64,000 nucleotides of DNA from Caulobacter vibrioides (GTDB lineage: Bacteria > Pseudomonadota > Alphaproteobacteria > Caulobacterales > Caulobacteraceae). The stretch lies in NCBI GenBank assembly GCA_001449105.1, contig LNIY01000081.1:1-64000 (forward strand), read 5' to 3'. This document shows positions 1-8,260 of this stretch, in pieces. Made by a program: the position numbers and the translations under genes. Position 1 is the first letter of the stretch; each line of letters opens with the position of its first letter. Under the pieces are notes generated by a model. The model ran no database searches and had not been told where the DNA came from. It was given only the letters and a program-made list of their open reading frames with translations.

Positions 1-97
1 CTCCGGGCCACCTCCCCCAGAGGGGGAGGATCTATAAGCGCCGCGCCCAGAAGATGCTCCCCCTCTGGGGGAGCTGTCGCGGAGCGACTGAGGGGGC
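1..97. repeat. Family A inverted-repeat pair, cut by the window edge
   Basis: Two copies of the CTCCCCC-AGA-GGGGGAG hairpin in opposite orientation (about 11-28 and 58-73). The second is followed by a GTCGC-GGA-GCGAC hairpin and GAGGGGG. It lies just downstream of the stop codon of the DUF72 gene on the minus strand. An almost identical pair is at 46116-46213. Confidence 0.75.
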
Positions 98-108
98 CGC
101 GCCAGCGG

Positions 109-906
109 CTACTTCACCTTCCCGATCAGCGCCATCGCCCCATGCGGGGCGTTCACCTTGCCCTCGTGGATGATGAAGGCGAAGACGTCGCGCTTGTCGG
201 CGGCGGGGGCCGAGGCCTTGTCGATGCGCGGCAGGTCGCCGGGACGCTCGCCCCGCGACCAGGTCTTCAGGCGGCCCGCCCAGGCGTCGAGCTCGGGCTC
301 GGGATAGGCGGTGGCCACCTCGTCCGAACCCGTCTGCAGGCGGGCATAGACGAAGTCGGCCGTCTCGTCGGCGAACTCCGGATAGTCGAAATGCTTGGCG
401 TAGACGCCGGCCACGCCGTGCTCGCGCAGCAGCGCCGGGAAGGCCGGGGTCATGAAGGTGTCGTTGCGCACCTCCACCGCGTGGCGCAGGCGGACGCCGT
501 CCTTCTCCTTGGGCAGCAAGCCTAAGAACGCGCCGAAATCGGCCTCGTCGAACTTCTTGGTCGGCATGAACTGCCAGACGATGGGACCCAGCTTGTCGCC
601 GAGCTCCGTCAGGCCCTGGTCGAGGAACTTCCCCACCGACTCACCGCCTTCGGCCAGCACCTTGCGGTTGGTGGTGAAGCGCGAGGCCTTCACCGCGAAC
701 ACGAAGTCGTCGGGGGTCTCGTCGCGCCACTTCCGCCAGCTGTCGGGCTTGAAGCTGGAATAGTAGGTGCCGTTGATCTCGATCGCCGTCAGCTGGCGGC
801 TGGCATAGGCCAGCTCCTCCTTCTGCTTCAGGTCGGAGGGATAGAAGTGGCCGCGCCAGGGCTCGAAGGTCCAGCCGCCGATGCCGATGCGAATGTCGCC
901 GCCCAT
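109..906 (-). CDS. DUF72 (YecE-like) family protein
   Basis: The 265-residue product fits the DUF72 family, a TIM-barrel-like group of unknown biochemical role. The N-terminal GIGGWTFEPWRGHFYP is the family opening, followed by the EINGTYYSSFKPDSW motif and FVFAVKASRFTTNRK. The length is typical and it looks complete. It is a single gene on the minus strand, with a family A repeat just after its stop and a second family A variant upstream. No signal peptide or membrane segment is seen. The family call is firm. Nothing in the sequence or the neighbours (ribosomal protein S21, COQ9) points to a particular substrate. Confidence 0.88.
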   Translation of the reverse strand: MGGDIRIGIGGWTFEPWRGHFYPSDLKQKEELAYASRQLTAIEINGTYYSSFKPDSWRKWRDETPDDFVFAVKASRFTTNRKVLAEGGESVGKFLDQGLTELGDKLGPIVWQFMPTKKFDEADFGAFLGLLPKEKDGVRLRHAVEVRNDTFMTPAFPALLREHGVAGVYAKHFDYPEFADETADFVYARLQTGSDEVATAYPEPELDAWAGRLKTWSRGERPGDLPRIDKASAPAADKRDVFAFIIHEGKVNAPHGAMALIGKVK

Positions 907-997
907 GCGCGCGTTCCCTTCTTGTTCCGCGCGAACCTAGGCGAGCTTTCAACGCCCGTCGAGCCTTTAGCGAGGGCTGCGGGCCTCGTTCGCCAAA

Positions 998-1139
998 CTC
1001 CTCCCTCGTAGCGAAGCGTGCGGGGGAGGTGGCGCGGCGCCATCGGCGCCGTGACGGAGGGGGCGACGGCCGGCACGGCGCCCAGTCTCGCCCCCTCCAC
1101 CCCTTCGGGGTCCCCCTCCCCCGCAGGCGGGGGAGGAGC
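998..1139. repeat. Family A variant inverted-repeat element
   Basis: A long imperfect inverted repeat: CTCCTCCCTCG..CGGGGGAGGTGGCGCGGCG..GTGACGGAGGGGGCGA on the left, and TCGCCCCCTCCACC..GGTCCCCCTCCCCCGCAGGCGGGGGAGGAG on the right. The same version recurs at 13482-13623, 20197-20333 and 56283-56640. It is noncoding and lies between the DUF72 gene and the end of rpsU. Confidence 0.7.
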
Positions 1140-1176
1140 ATGTCCGCCGCCGCCCAGCCTGAATTCACGCAAAACA

Positions 1177-1206
1177 AAACCCGCGCCGGTCGCCCGGCGC
1201 GGGTTT
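1177..1206 (-). terminator. Rho-independent terminator of rpsU
   Basis: A perfect 13-bp stem (AAACCCGCGCCGG / CCGGCGCGGGTTT) has a 4-nt loop. Read on the minus strand, it is followed by TTGTTTTG. It lies 60 nt after the rpsU stop codon. Confidence 0.85.
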
Positions 1207-1265
1207 CGTCTGTTTTCGGGTGCGTGGAACGCGGAGGCGCGAAAATCCGCGCCTCGACGGCGCTC

Positions 1266-1499
1266 TTAACGCGAAGCCTTCTTCGGCATCGGCAGCAGGC
1301 CTTCGCGCTGAGCGCGCTTGCGGGCCAGCTTGCGGGCGCGACGGACGGCTTCGGCCTTTTGACGGGCGCGCTTTTCCGAGGGCTTTTCGTAGTGGACGTG
1401 GCGCTTCATCTCGCGGAACGAGCCTTCGCGCTGCATCTTCTTCTTGAGGGCCTTCAGGGCTTGATCGACGTTGTTGTCGCGGACGAAAATCTGGACCAG
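1266..1499 (-). CDS. rpsU: Small ribosomal subunit protein bS21, probable CTG start
   Basis: This encodes ribosomal protein S21 of the 30S subunit: [20 protein letters not shown] followed by the basic tail [37 protein letters not shown], about 77 residues and typical of alphaproteobacteria. The only in-frame ATG is 144 nt further upstream and would add 48 residues unlike any S21. The Shine-Dalgarno sequence GGAGAG (1506-1511, minus strand) lies six bases before a CTG at 1499-1497, directly ahead of GTC CAG ATT TTC. I therefore place the start at CTG. The terminator at 1177-1206 follows. The gene is divergent from the COQ9 gene, and the 182-bp region between them should hold both promoters. 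Function is certain; the start codon is inferred from the SD spacing. Confidence 0.93.
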   Translation of the reverse strand: MVQIFVRDNNVDQALKALKKKMQREGSFREMKRHVHYEKPSEKRARQKAEAVRRARKLARKRAQREGLLPMPKKASR

Positions 1500-1681
1500 G
1501 GGTGACTCTCCATTCGACGGCCCGACCAATTTCCCAAGTCCCTCTTGAGGGGCCGGGCGGGCGAATAAAAACCTTACGCCCTGGAAGGGGTGCTTCCGGG
1601 CGACGAGGGGCGGCAGATAGCAGAGCCAAGGGCGCGTGTCCATGCGCGACGAGCGCTAAACACCGGTGTAGACTCGGATTC

Positions 1682-2341
1682 ATGAGCCAGACCGCCGCCG
1701 AAGCAACGCAGGATTGGGCCGACAAGGCCGAACAACGGGTTCTGGACGAGGCCCTTCGCCTGTCGCCGCGCCTGGGCTGGAACGCCGGCCTGGTCCGCGC
1801 GGCCGCCGCCGCGGCCCAGCTGTCGCCCGGCGAGACCGACCTGCTGCTGCCCCAGGGTCCGCGCGACCTGGCCGCCATCCTGGCCCGCCGCCACGACGCC
1901 AAGGCGATGGAATCGCTGGGCAAGCTGGATCCGGCGGCCCTGAAGATCCGCCAGAAGATCCGCGAGGGCGTGATCGCCCGCATCGACGCGGCCGCCCACG
2001 ACAGCGAGGCCGTGCGCCGCTGGGCCGCCTTCCTGGCCTTCCCGACCAACCTTCCGCTGGCGCTGTCTCTGCTGTGGGAAAGCGCCGACCAGCTGTGGCG
2101 CTGGGCCGGCGACACGGCCACCGACGAGAACCACTATTCCAAGCGCGCCATCCTGTCGGGGATCCTGGTCTCGACCCTGGCCGTCGACCTGGCCTCGGGC
2201 CGCGAGTCGGCCCTCAAGCACCTGGACGCCCGCATCGAGGGCGTGATGGCGTTCGAGAAGTGGAAGGCGGGCGTCAAGGCCCCCAGCCTGGCGGCGGAGT
2301 TCCTGAGCGCGCTGGCGAAGATGCGGTACGCGCGGGGGTAA
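1682..2341 (+). CDS. COQ9 family protein, ubiquinone biosynthesis
   Basis: The 219-residue protein of the COQ9 family contains LSPRLGWNAGLVRAAAAAAQ near the N terminus. The conserved tryptophan-rich stretch SLLWESADQLWRWAGDTATD and then NHYSKRAILSGILVSTL follow. COQ9 proteins have a TetR-like fold, bind isoprenoid lipids and assist the hydroxylation steps of ubiquinone synthesis; this is family knowledge. The start is the ATG after GATTC. Longer starts would read through the rpsU leader. It is transcribed away from rpsU, and a family A element follows the stop. Confidence 0.9.
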   Translation: MSQTAAEATQDWADKAEQRVLDEALRLSPRLGWNAGLVRAAAAAAQLSPGETDLLLPQGPRDLAAILARRHDAKAMESLGKLDPAALKIRQKIREGVIARIDAAAHDSEAVRRWAAFLAFPTNLPLALSLLWESADQLWRWAGDTATDENHYSKRAILSGILVSTLAVDLASGRESALKHLDARIEGVMAFEKWKAGVKAPSLAAEFLSALAKMRYARG

Positions 2342-2345
2342 AAAG

Positions 2346-2478
2346 ACCCTCCCACCTCTGGGAGAGGTGTCGGCGAAGCCGACGGAGAGGGGAGTAACTG
2401 ACGACTCCCAACCGCTCCGAAAGCTGAAAACGTCCCCCCCCCGGCCCTTCGGGCCACCTCCCCCAGAGGGGGAGGATC
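2346..2478. repeat. Family A inverted-repeat pair
   Basis: The left unit has hairpins CCTCCCACCTCTGGGAGAGG and GTCGGCGAAGCCGAC. The right unit, inverted, has GGCCCTTCGGGCC and CCTCCCCCAGAGGGGGAGG. It fills the gap between the convergent COQ9 and racemase genes and could act as a two-way terminator. Confidence 0.75.
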
Positions 2479-2479
2479 T

Positions 2480-3175
2480 TTAGCCCAGCGCCCGGTCCAC
2501 AGCCGCCAGCGCATGCAGGGTCGTGGTGTCGAACACCGGCACGGGGCTGTCGTCGGCGCCGACCAGCAGCATGATCTCGGTGCAGCCCAGGATGATCCCC
2601 TCGGCGCCGGCCGCCGCCAGACGTCCGATGACCTCGCGATAGGCCTGGCGCGAGTCGTCCCGCACGACTCCGGCCACCAGTTCCTCGTAGATCACGCGAT
2701 GCACCAGGGCGCGGTCCGCCTCGCCGGGCGCGACCACCTCCAGCCCGAACCGCTCTTCCAGCTGCCCGCGATAGAAGGCGTGCTCCATGGTGAAGGCCGT
2801 GCCCAGCAGGCCGACCTTGCGCAGGCCCGCGGCCCTGATCGCCTCGCCGGTGGGATCGGCGATGTGCAGCAACGGCAGGTCGACGGCGGCCTGCAGCTCT
2901 CCGGCCAGGCGGTGCATGGTGTTGGTGCAGAGCACGATGAAGTCGGCCCCGGCCCGCTCCAGCGCCTTGCCGGCGTCGGCCAGGCGATCGGCCAGCTCGT
3001 CCCAGCGGCCGGCGTGCTGCAGCGCTTCGATCTCCGAGAAATCGAACGACCACATCAGGCATCGGGCCGAAGCGGTCGGCCCGCGCCGCGCGCGCACAGC
3101 CTCGTTGATAAGCCGATAGTAATGCGCCGAGCTTTCCCAGCTCATGCCGCCGATCAGGCCGATGGTGAGGGTCAT
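2480..3175 (-). CDS. Aspartate/glutamate racemase family protein
   Basis: The 231-residue product begins IGLIGGMSWESSAHYYRLIN, the signature of the Asp/Glu/hydantoin racemase family. It carries both catalytic cysteines: FIVLCTNTMH in the first half and GIILGCTEIMLLV in the second. These enzymes remove and re-add the alpha proton of an amino acid without a cofactor. The version with GGMSWESS and CTNTMH groups with YgeA/aspartate-racemase-like proteins rather than cell-wall MurI. It is a single gene; a family B element lies between it and the purK stop. The substrate (aspartate, glutamate or broader) cannot be read from sequence. Confidence 0.88.
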   Translation of the reverse strand: MTLTIGLIGGMSWESSAHYYRLINEAVRARRGPTASARCLMWSFDFSEIEALQHAGRWDELADRLADAGKALERAGADFIVLCTNTMHRLAGELQAAVDLPLLHIADPTGEAIRAAGLRKVGLLGTAFTMEHAFYRGQLEERFGLEVVAPGEADRALVHRVIYEELVAGVVRDDSRQAYREVIGRLAAAGAEGIILGCTEIMLLVGADDSPVPVFDTTTLHALAAVDRALG

Positions 3176-3211
3176 GGGGCCTCGCTAGGGGCTGGGCGCT
3201 CGATAAACGCT

Positions 3212-3324
3212 CGTCATCCCGGCCGAAGGCCCGCCTTGCGGGCCGCAGAGCCGGGACCCAGGGGAACCGCAATGCGCCGGCCCCTGGGTCCCGGCTCTCC
3301 GCTTCGCTGCGGCCGGGAGGACGA
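3212..3324. repeat. Family B inverted repeat
   Basis: The arms CGTCATCCCGGCCG..GAGCCGGGACCCAGGGG and CCCCTGGGTCCCGGCTC..CGGCCGGGAGGACG face each other. Other copies are at 14022, 19953, 34041, 41115, 49349 and 62427. It is noncoding, between purK and the racemase gene. Confidence 0.8.
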
Positions 3325-3386
3325 ACACGGGAAGCTTAAAGCTAGGATCTTTCTGGCCAGGGACAATCGTGTAACCCCGCTCCCCC

Positions 3387-4481
3387 TCAGCCCTCCAGCG
3401 GCCGCAGGCGGTTGACGTGGCCCATCTTGCGGCCGGCGCGGGCCTCGCCCTTGCCGTAGAGGTGGATGCGGGTCTCGGGCTCGGCGGCCAGCTTCTTCCA
3501 GGCGTCGACCTCGGGGCCGAGCAGGTTGGTCATCTCCACCCGGGCCAGCGGCGCGGTGGGGCCCAGCGGCCAGCCGGCGACGGCGCGGATGTGCTGCTCG
3601 AACTGGTCGACCTCGCAGCCGTCCTGGGTCCAGTGGCCGGTGTTGTGGACGCGGGGCGCGAACTCGTTGACCAGCAGCTTGCCGCCGGCCAGCTCGAACA
3701 GCTCCACCCCGATCACGCCCACATAGTCCAGGGCGGTGAGGATCTTGGCGGCGATGGCCTCGGCCTGGTCGCGCTCGCCGGGCGTGGCCTTGGCGGGCGC
3801 GATCGTGCGGCGCAGGACGCCGCCCTCGTGGTGGTTGTCCGACAGCGGGTAGCAGACGATCTCGCCGTTGCGGCCGCGCGCGGCGATCACCGACAGCTCG
3901 CGGCCGAAGTCGGCCGGGGCCTCGAGGATGGCCGGCTGGCGGCCGATCTTCTCGAAGGCGGCGAGCGCGTCGCCCGGACGCTGGATCCACGCCTGGCCCT
4001 TGCCGTCATAGCCCTCGCGACGGGTCTTCAGCAGGCTGGGCGCGCCGATCTTGGCCACGGCCGCCAGCAGGCTTTCCTCGTCGTCGACCGGGGCGAAGGC
4101 CACGGTGGGCACGCCGATCTCGGCCAGGAAGGTCTTTTCGGCCACGCGGTCCTGGGCGGCGGCCAGGGCGCGGGCGCCGGGGGCGACCTCGCAGCCCAGG
4201 GCCGTCAGCTCGGCCACGGTGTCGGCCGGGACGTTCTCGAACTCGTAGGTGACGACGTTGCAGGCCTCGGCCAGGCGCTTGAGCGCCCAGCGGTCGTCAT
4301 AGGCGCCGACGATCTGGCGCGCGGCGACGCGGCCGGCCGGGCTGTTCTCCTCGGGATCGAGGATCACCACGTCGAAACCGAGCCGCGAGGCGGCCTGGGC
4401 CAGCATCCGGCCCAGTTGCCCGCCGCCGAGGATCCCGAGGGTGGAGCCGGGGGGCAGAGGAAGAGCCGGAGAGGCGGTCAT
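3387..4481 (-). CDS. purK: 5-(carboxyamino)imidazole ribonucleotide synthase PurK
   Basis: The 364-residue ATP-grasp enzyme converts AIR, bicarbonate and ATP to N5-CAIR in purine synthesis. It begins with the nucleotide-fold LGILGGGQLGRMLAQAA and continues through DPEENSPAGRVA, VTYEFENVP and the ATP-grasp residues SLLKTRREGYDGKGQ, GRELSVIAARG, and VNEFAPRVHNTGHWT. The ATG at 4481 follows purE by five bases. Its SD (GAGGA) overlaps the purE stop region, so the two are translated in tandem as an operon. Length and motifs are complete. Confidence 0.97.
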   Translation of the reverse strand: MTASPALPLPPGSTLGILGGGQLGRMLAQAASRLGFDVVILDPEENSPAGRVAARQIVGAYDDRWALKRLAEACNVVTYEFENVPADTVAELTALGCEVAPGARALAAAQDRVAEKTFLAEIGVPTVAFAPVDDEESLLAAVAKIGAPSLLKTRREGYDGKGQAWIQRPGDALAAFEKIGRQPAILEAPADFGRELSVIAARGRNGEIVCYPLSDNHHEGGVLRRTIAPAKATPGERDQAEAIAAKILTALDYVGVIGVELFELAGGKLLVNEFAPRVHNTGHWTQDGCEVDQFEQHIRAVAGWPLGPTAPLARVEMTNLLGPEVDAWKKLAAEPETRIHLYGKGEARAGRKMGHVNRLRPLEG

Positions 4482-4486
4482 GATCT

Positions 4487-4978
4487 TTAGTCCTCGACGC
4501 TTTCGGCGACGCTGTCGGTCTGGGCCGCGCGCTGGGCGTCCAGCCGCTGGGCCAGGGCCGGATCGGCCAGGGACAGGATCTGGGCGGCCAGCAGGCCGGC
4601 GTTCCTGGCGCCCGCCTCGCCGATGGCCAGGGTGGCGACGGGAATGCCGCCGGGCATCTGCACGATCGACAGCAGGGAATCGAGGCCGCTGAGGGCCTTG
4701 GACTGCACCGGCACGCCCAGCACCGGCAGCGGCGTCATCGACGCGACCATGCCCGGCAGGTGCGCCGCGCCGCCGGCCCCGGCGATGATCACCTGATAGC
4801 CGGCCGCCTTGGCGCCGGTGGCGAACTCGACGAGGCGCTGGGGCGTGCGGTGGGCCGAGACGACCTTGGCCTCGTAGGCCACGCCCAGCTCGTCGAGGGC
4901 GTCGGCGGCCTTCTTCATCGTCGGCCAGTCTGAGCGGCTGCCCATGACGATGGCGACGGGCGGCGCGGACGTGGTCAT
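4487..4978 (-). CDS. purE: N5-CAIR mutase PurE
   Basis: The 163-residue class I PurE rearranges N5-CAIR to CAIR, the step after PurK. The start [21 protein letters not shown] contains the SRSDW loop. [12 protein letters not shown] and [17 protein letters not shown] are the other active-site loops, including the catalytic histidine. [22 protein letters not shown] is the usual helix. It is first in the purE-purK operon; the 252 bp upstream to dgcA should carry the promoter. The C-terminal tail of about 20 residues ([19 protein letters not shown]) is polar and probably disordered. Confidence 0.97.
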   Translation of the reverse strand: MTTSAPPVAIVMGSRSDWPTMKKAADALDELGVAYEAKVVSAHRTPQRLVEFATGAKAAGYQVIIAGAGGAAHLPGMVASMTPLPVLGVPVQSKALSGLDSLLSIVQMPGGIPVATLAIGEAGARNAGLLAAQILSLADPALAQRLDAQRAAQTDSVAESVED

Positions 4979-5230
4979 CGGCGTCTTCCTCGAACGATAA
5001 AGGGTATACCAAGGACCCTGGGGCGGCCCCTTGAATCGCGCGCCTTATAGCGGGTCGCCTGCCCGGGCCAAAGCCCGTTCTCGGACGTTTTCGACCAGCG
5101 TTCCGCCGGCGCCCCCTGCCCCCTCCACCTGCGGCTTATTGGCGCCGGGTTACCACCGGCATTGTCATGGTTAACGAGAAAACGCAGATTTCCAGTTCAG
5201 CTTGACCAGAAGTGATTCGCCGCCCCTCCG

Positions 5231-5956
5231 ATGAAGATCTCAGGCGCCCGCACCGAAACCTTCTCCGCCATCCGCCGCCGGGCGCTGGCCGACGCCGCCG
5301 GCGTCTCGGCCGCGCCGCGCGGAACCGTGCCCGTCGACAAGGCCGGGTTCCTTGGACTGGAGCCCGCCGACCTGACGCCCAAGGTGCAGGCCGCCCTGCA
5401 GACCCTGATGTCGGAGGTCGAGGACCTGCGCACCGAGGTCTCGCGCCTGAAGTATCGCCTCAACGAGGCCGAGACCCTGGCCGACATGGACGTGCTGGCC
5501 CCGGTGCTGAACCGCCGCGCCTTCCTGCGCGAGGTCCGCCGCGTCTCGGCCTTCGCCCAGCGCTACGGCTCGCCGGCCAGCCTGGTGTTCTTCGACCTCG
5601 ACAACTTCAAGGCCGTCAACGACCGCTTCGGCCACGCCGCCGGCGACAGCGCGCTGAAGGCCGTGGCCGAGCGCCTGCTGGCCAATGTGCGCGAAAGCGA
5701 CATCGTCGGCCGCATGGGCGGCGATGAGTTCGCGGTGCTGCTGGTCCAGGCCGACAAGGCCACCGCCGAGATGAAGGGCGAGAGCCTGGCCGGCGCGATA
5801 CGCGGCGTTCCGGTGCAGTTCGGCGAATGGAGCGCGCCGCTGCACGTCTCGTTCGGCGTGCGCGAGATCGAGGCCGGCGCCGAGCCGGAGACCTCGCTGG
5901 CCGAGGCCGACGCTGCGATGTTCCTCAAGAAGCGCACGCGACTGGCTGCGGGTTAG
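5231..5956 (+). CDS. dgcA: Diguanylate cyclase, DgcA-like
   Basis: The 241-residue soluble protein makes cyclic di-GMP from two GTP. The C-terminal GGDEF domain spans roughly residues 80-238, with the active loop MGGDEF at 162-167. An inhibitory site RESD at 154-157 sits exactly five residues before it, so product inhibition is expected. An N-terminal region of about 75 residues includes a coiled-coil-like helix (VQAALQTLMSEVEDLRTEVSRLKYRL). There is no sensor or membrane domain. These traits, especially the RESD I-site and bare architecture, match C. crescentus DgcA, and the Caulobacter setting agrees. Another small coiled-coil GGDEF paralogue (DgcB) cannot be fully excluded. It is divergent from purE. 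A family C repeat and a CheW gene follow. Confidence 0.85.
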   Translation: MKISGARTETFSAIRRRALADAAGVSAAPRGTVPVDKAGFLGLEPADLTPKVQAALQTLMSEVEDLRTEVSRLKYRLNEAETLADMDVLAPVLNRRAFLREVRRVSAFAQRYGSPASLVFFDLDNFKAVNDRFGHAAGDSALKAVAERLLANVRESDIVGRMGGDEFAVLLVQADKATAEMKGESLAGAIRGVPVQFGEWSAPLHVSFGVREIEAGAEPETSLAEADAAMFLKKRTRLAAG

Positions 5957-5970
5957 CCTCCGGGACCGAA

Positions 5971-6058
5971 AACCCCGCCCTTCGACAAGCTCAGGGTGAG
6001 GTTTTCGACTGAACCGCCCCGGCCCTGGTCCTCATCCTGAGCCTGTCGAAGGACGAGG
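5971..6058. repeat. Family C inverted repeat
   Basis: CCCTTCGACAAGCTCAGGGTGAGG faces CCTCATCCTGAGCCTGTCGAAGGACGAGG about 25 bases on. The second copy is at 47022-47112. It lies between dgcA and the cheW-like gene. Confidence 0.8.
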
Positions 6059-6130
6059 ACCACGCACTGCGCCTGGATTTTGGCCCGCGACAATCGGTCT
6101 CGCCCTCGCGGGCCCTCGGAAACTTCAGCA

Positions 6131-6144
6131 TTAACCGTTGTTAA
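6131..6144. promoter_or_regulatory. TTAAC/GTTAA palindrome upstream of the CheW gene
   Basis: TTAACCGTTGTTAA is a perfect palindrome 74 bases upstream of the chosen start. It resembles paired CtrA half sites (TTAA-N7-TTAA) but with six rather than seven spacer bases, so the CtrA reading is weak. Confidence 0.3.
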
Positions 6145-6217
6145 ACGGCGCCCGGGCTCTTGTGGCAGGCGAGCGGAGACGTCCGCGCCAGCCTTCCAGA
6201 CCCCCGGGGATTTCCTG

Positions 6218-6670
6218 ATGACCGAACACGCCGAACCGGCCCTCGAGCTGATCTCGTTCTGCATCGGCGAGCAGGAGTTCTGCATCGACGTGAAGACGGT
6301 CCGCGAAATCCGCGGCTGGACCCCGGCGACCCCGATCCCGCATGCGCCCGGCTTCCTGAAGGGCGTCATCAACCTGCGCGGCGCGATCATGCCGGTCATC
6401 GACCTGCGCAACCGCCTGGGCCTGGGCGTCACCATCCCCGAGACCCGCCACGTCATCGTCGTCGTCGAGTGCCACGACCGCCTGGCCGGGATCCTGGTCG
6501 ACGCCGTGTCGGAAACCTTCACCATCACCCGCGACCACCTGCAGCCGGCCCCGGACATGGGCGCCGACGAGCTGCGCTTCGTGCAGGCCATCCTGTCGGT
6601 CGACACCCGCCTGATCACCTACCTGCGCATGGACGACGTGTTCCCGCCGCAGGTCAGCCAGGCGGCGTAA
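6218..6670 (+). CDS. CheW-domain protein, orphan
   Basis: The 150-residue protein is a single CheW domain: ELISFCIGEQEFCIDVKTVREI, then the diagnostic PGFLKGVINLRGAIMPVIDLR and VVVECHDRLAGILVDAVSET. CheW couples chemoreceptors to CheA. The start ATG at 6218 is preferred over longer upstream starts, which would run into the promoter area. No receptor, CheA or CheR/CheB gene is in the window. It either serves chemotaxis arrays encoded elsewhere or another function; the neighbour dgcA hints at a motility/adhesion link, which is inference only. Confidence 0.92.
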   Translation: MTEHAEPALELISFCIGEQEFCIDVKTVREIRGWTPATPIPHAPGFLKGVINLRGAIMPVIDLRNRLGLGVTIPETRHVIVVVECHDRLAGILVDAVSETFTITRDHLQPAPDMGADELRFVQAILSVDTRLITYLRMDDVFPPQVSQAA

Positions 6671-6675
6671 TCTAA

Positions 6676-6812
6676 ACCCTCTCCCTGAAGGGGGAGGTGT
6701 CGGCGAAGCCGACGGAGGGGGACGTAACGTTCCACGCCGTCGGCTTTTGCATGTTCGGAAGGAACTTCCCCCTCCGGCCCTCCGGGCCACCTCCCCCTTC
6801 AGGGGGAGGGTC
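6676..6812. repeat. Family A inverted-repeat pair
   Basis: The left unit has CCTCCCTGAAGGGGGAGG then GTCGGCGAAGCCGAC. The right unit has GGCCCTCCGGGCC then CCTCCCCCTTCAGGGGGAGG in reverse. It fills the gap between the convergent CheW and transglycosylase genes. Confidence 0.75.
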
Positions 6813-6821
6813 TCGCGCGCC

Positions 6822-8120
6822 CTAAGAAATCGCCGCCTGGGCCTTCAGCTTCACAACCATGTCCGACGACAGGTAGCCGTCGGCCGGCAGCTGGCGGCTC
6901 TGTTGCCAGGCGCGCAGGGCCTTGCGGGTGCCGGCGCCGATGACGCCGTCGGCCGGCCCGGGATCGAAGCCCAGGCGCGAGAGGGCGATCTGGGCGGCCA
7001 TGCGGTCGCCCAGCGACAGCGGCTGCTCCACCGGCCAGGCCGCGACCAGCGGCCCGCCGCCGCCGAAGCGGTCGGCCAGCAGGCCGATGCCCAGGGCGTA
7101 GGAGGTGGAGTTGTTGTACTTGCGGATCGCGAAGTGGTTGGGCAGGGCCAGGAAGGCCGGGCCGGCCGCGCCGGCGGGCAGGATCAGCCCGGCCGGCTGG
7201 GCGGCGTCGGCGGCCGTCCAGGGCAGGCCGTCGGCTCTTTTTACGCCCTTGGCTTCCCACCAGGCGGGAACCTCGCGCGGGCCTTCGGCCAGGCTGTAGT
7301 CGAAGCCGGGCGGCAGCACGACTTCCTTGGCCCAGCCCACGCCGGGCTTCCAGCCGCCCTTGGCCAGCAGGTTGGCGGCCGAGGCCAGGCTGTCGGCGTC
7401 GCTGCGCCAGATGTCGCGGCGGCCGTCGCCGTCGAAATCGACGGCGGTCGACAGATAGTTGGACGGCAGGAACTGGGTCTGGCCCATGGCGCCGGCCCAC
7501 GAGCCCTTCAGCTGGTCGCGGGTGTCCTCGCCCGAGGCGATGATCTTCAGGGCGGCGATCAGCTCGCCCTCGGCCCAGGCGCGACGGCGGCCGTCGGCGG
7601 CGAGGCTGGCCATCGAGCGGACCACGTCGAAGTCGCCCTGGATCTTGCCGAAGGCCGATTCCATCGCCCAGACGGCCAGCAGGATGTCGCGCGGCACGCC
7701 ATAGCGCTGCTCGACCGACGGCAGGAACGGCAGGGCGTCGCGCTTGCCGCGGCCCACGGCCACGCGGTCGTCGCTGATCACGCCCTTGATGTAGTCGCCC
7801 ACCGGCTTGGAGAACTCCGGCTGGCGGCCGTCCAGCGAAATGACGCGGGGATTGGGCGTCAGGCCGTTCAGCTCGCGGTCGACCACCGCCTGGGGCACGC
7901 CGGCGGCGACGGCCTTGGGCTTGAACTGCGCCAGCCAGGCGTTGAAGGCGGCGACCTGGCCGCCGGTCTCGGCCGCCGTGACCGCCGACGGCGGGGTCGG
8001 GGCGGCGGGCGTCGAGACGGCGGGCGGCGGCGCGACCGGGGTCGACGGGGCCAGCGGGGCGTTGACGGTCGTGTCGGCGCAACCGGCCAGCAGCAGAACG
8101 AGGAATACGCGTCTATCCAT
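6822..8120 (-). CDS. Lytic murein transglycosylase lipoprotein (MltB/SLT_2 type)
   Basis: The 432-residue periplasmic lipoprotein cleaves peptidoglycan glycan strands to give 1,6-anhydro ends. The N terminus has a short hydrophobic stretch and lipobox LLAGC (Cys14), then a Pro/Thr/Ala-rich linker. The catalytic domain runs from about 55 to 350 and contains the MltB-type AVWAMESAFGKIQGDFDV with the catalytic glutamate, and GSWAGAMGQTQFLPSNYL. The C-terminal segment SLGDRMAAQIALSRLGFDPG..TRKALRAWQQSRQLPADGYL is a peptidoglycan-binding type 1 domain. This architecture is common in alphaproteobacteria. It is single and convergent with the CheW gene. Confidence 0.93.
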   Translation of the reverse strand: MDRRVFLVLLLAGCADTTVNAPLAPSTPVAPPPAVSTPAAPTPPSAVTAAETGGQVAAFNAWLAQFKPKAVAAGVPQAVVDRELNGLTPNPRVISLDGRQPEFSKPVGDYIKGVISDDRVAVGRGKRDALPFLPSVEQRYGVPRDILLAVWAMESAFGKIQGDFDVVRSMASLAADGRRRAWAEGELIAALKIIASGEDTRDQLKGSWAGAMGQTQFLPSNYLSTAVDFDGDGRRDIWRSDADSLASAANLLAKGGWKPGVGWAKEVVLPPGFDYSLAEGPREVPAWWEAKGVKRADGLPWTAADAAQPAGLILPAGAAGPAFLALPNHFAIRKYNNSTSYALGIGLLADRFGGGGPLVAAWPVEQPLSLGDRMAAQIALSRLGFDPGPADGVIGAGTRKALRAWQQSRQLPADGYLSSDMVVKLKAQAAIS

Positions 8121-8260
8121 CGGGGCAGGCTACCGGGGTTCGTGCGAAAGCTTCAATCACAAGGACGCCAGGACAAAGTGAGTTCCCGGTTCGCATCGCC
8201 TCTCCACAAGCTTTGCTCTAAGACGCTGAAAGCAATCGAAGTCGGGACGAGAGGTTCGAC

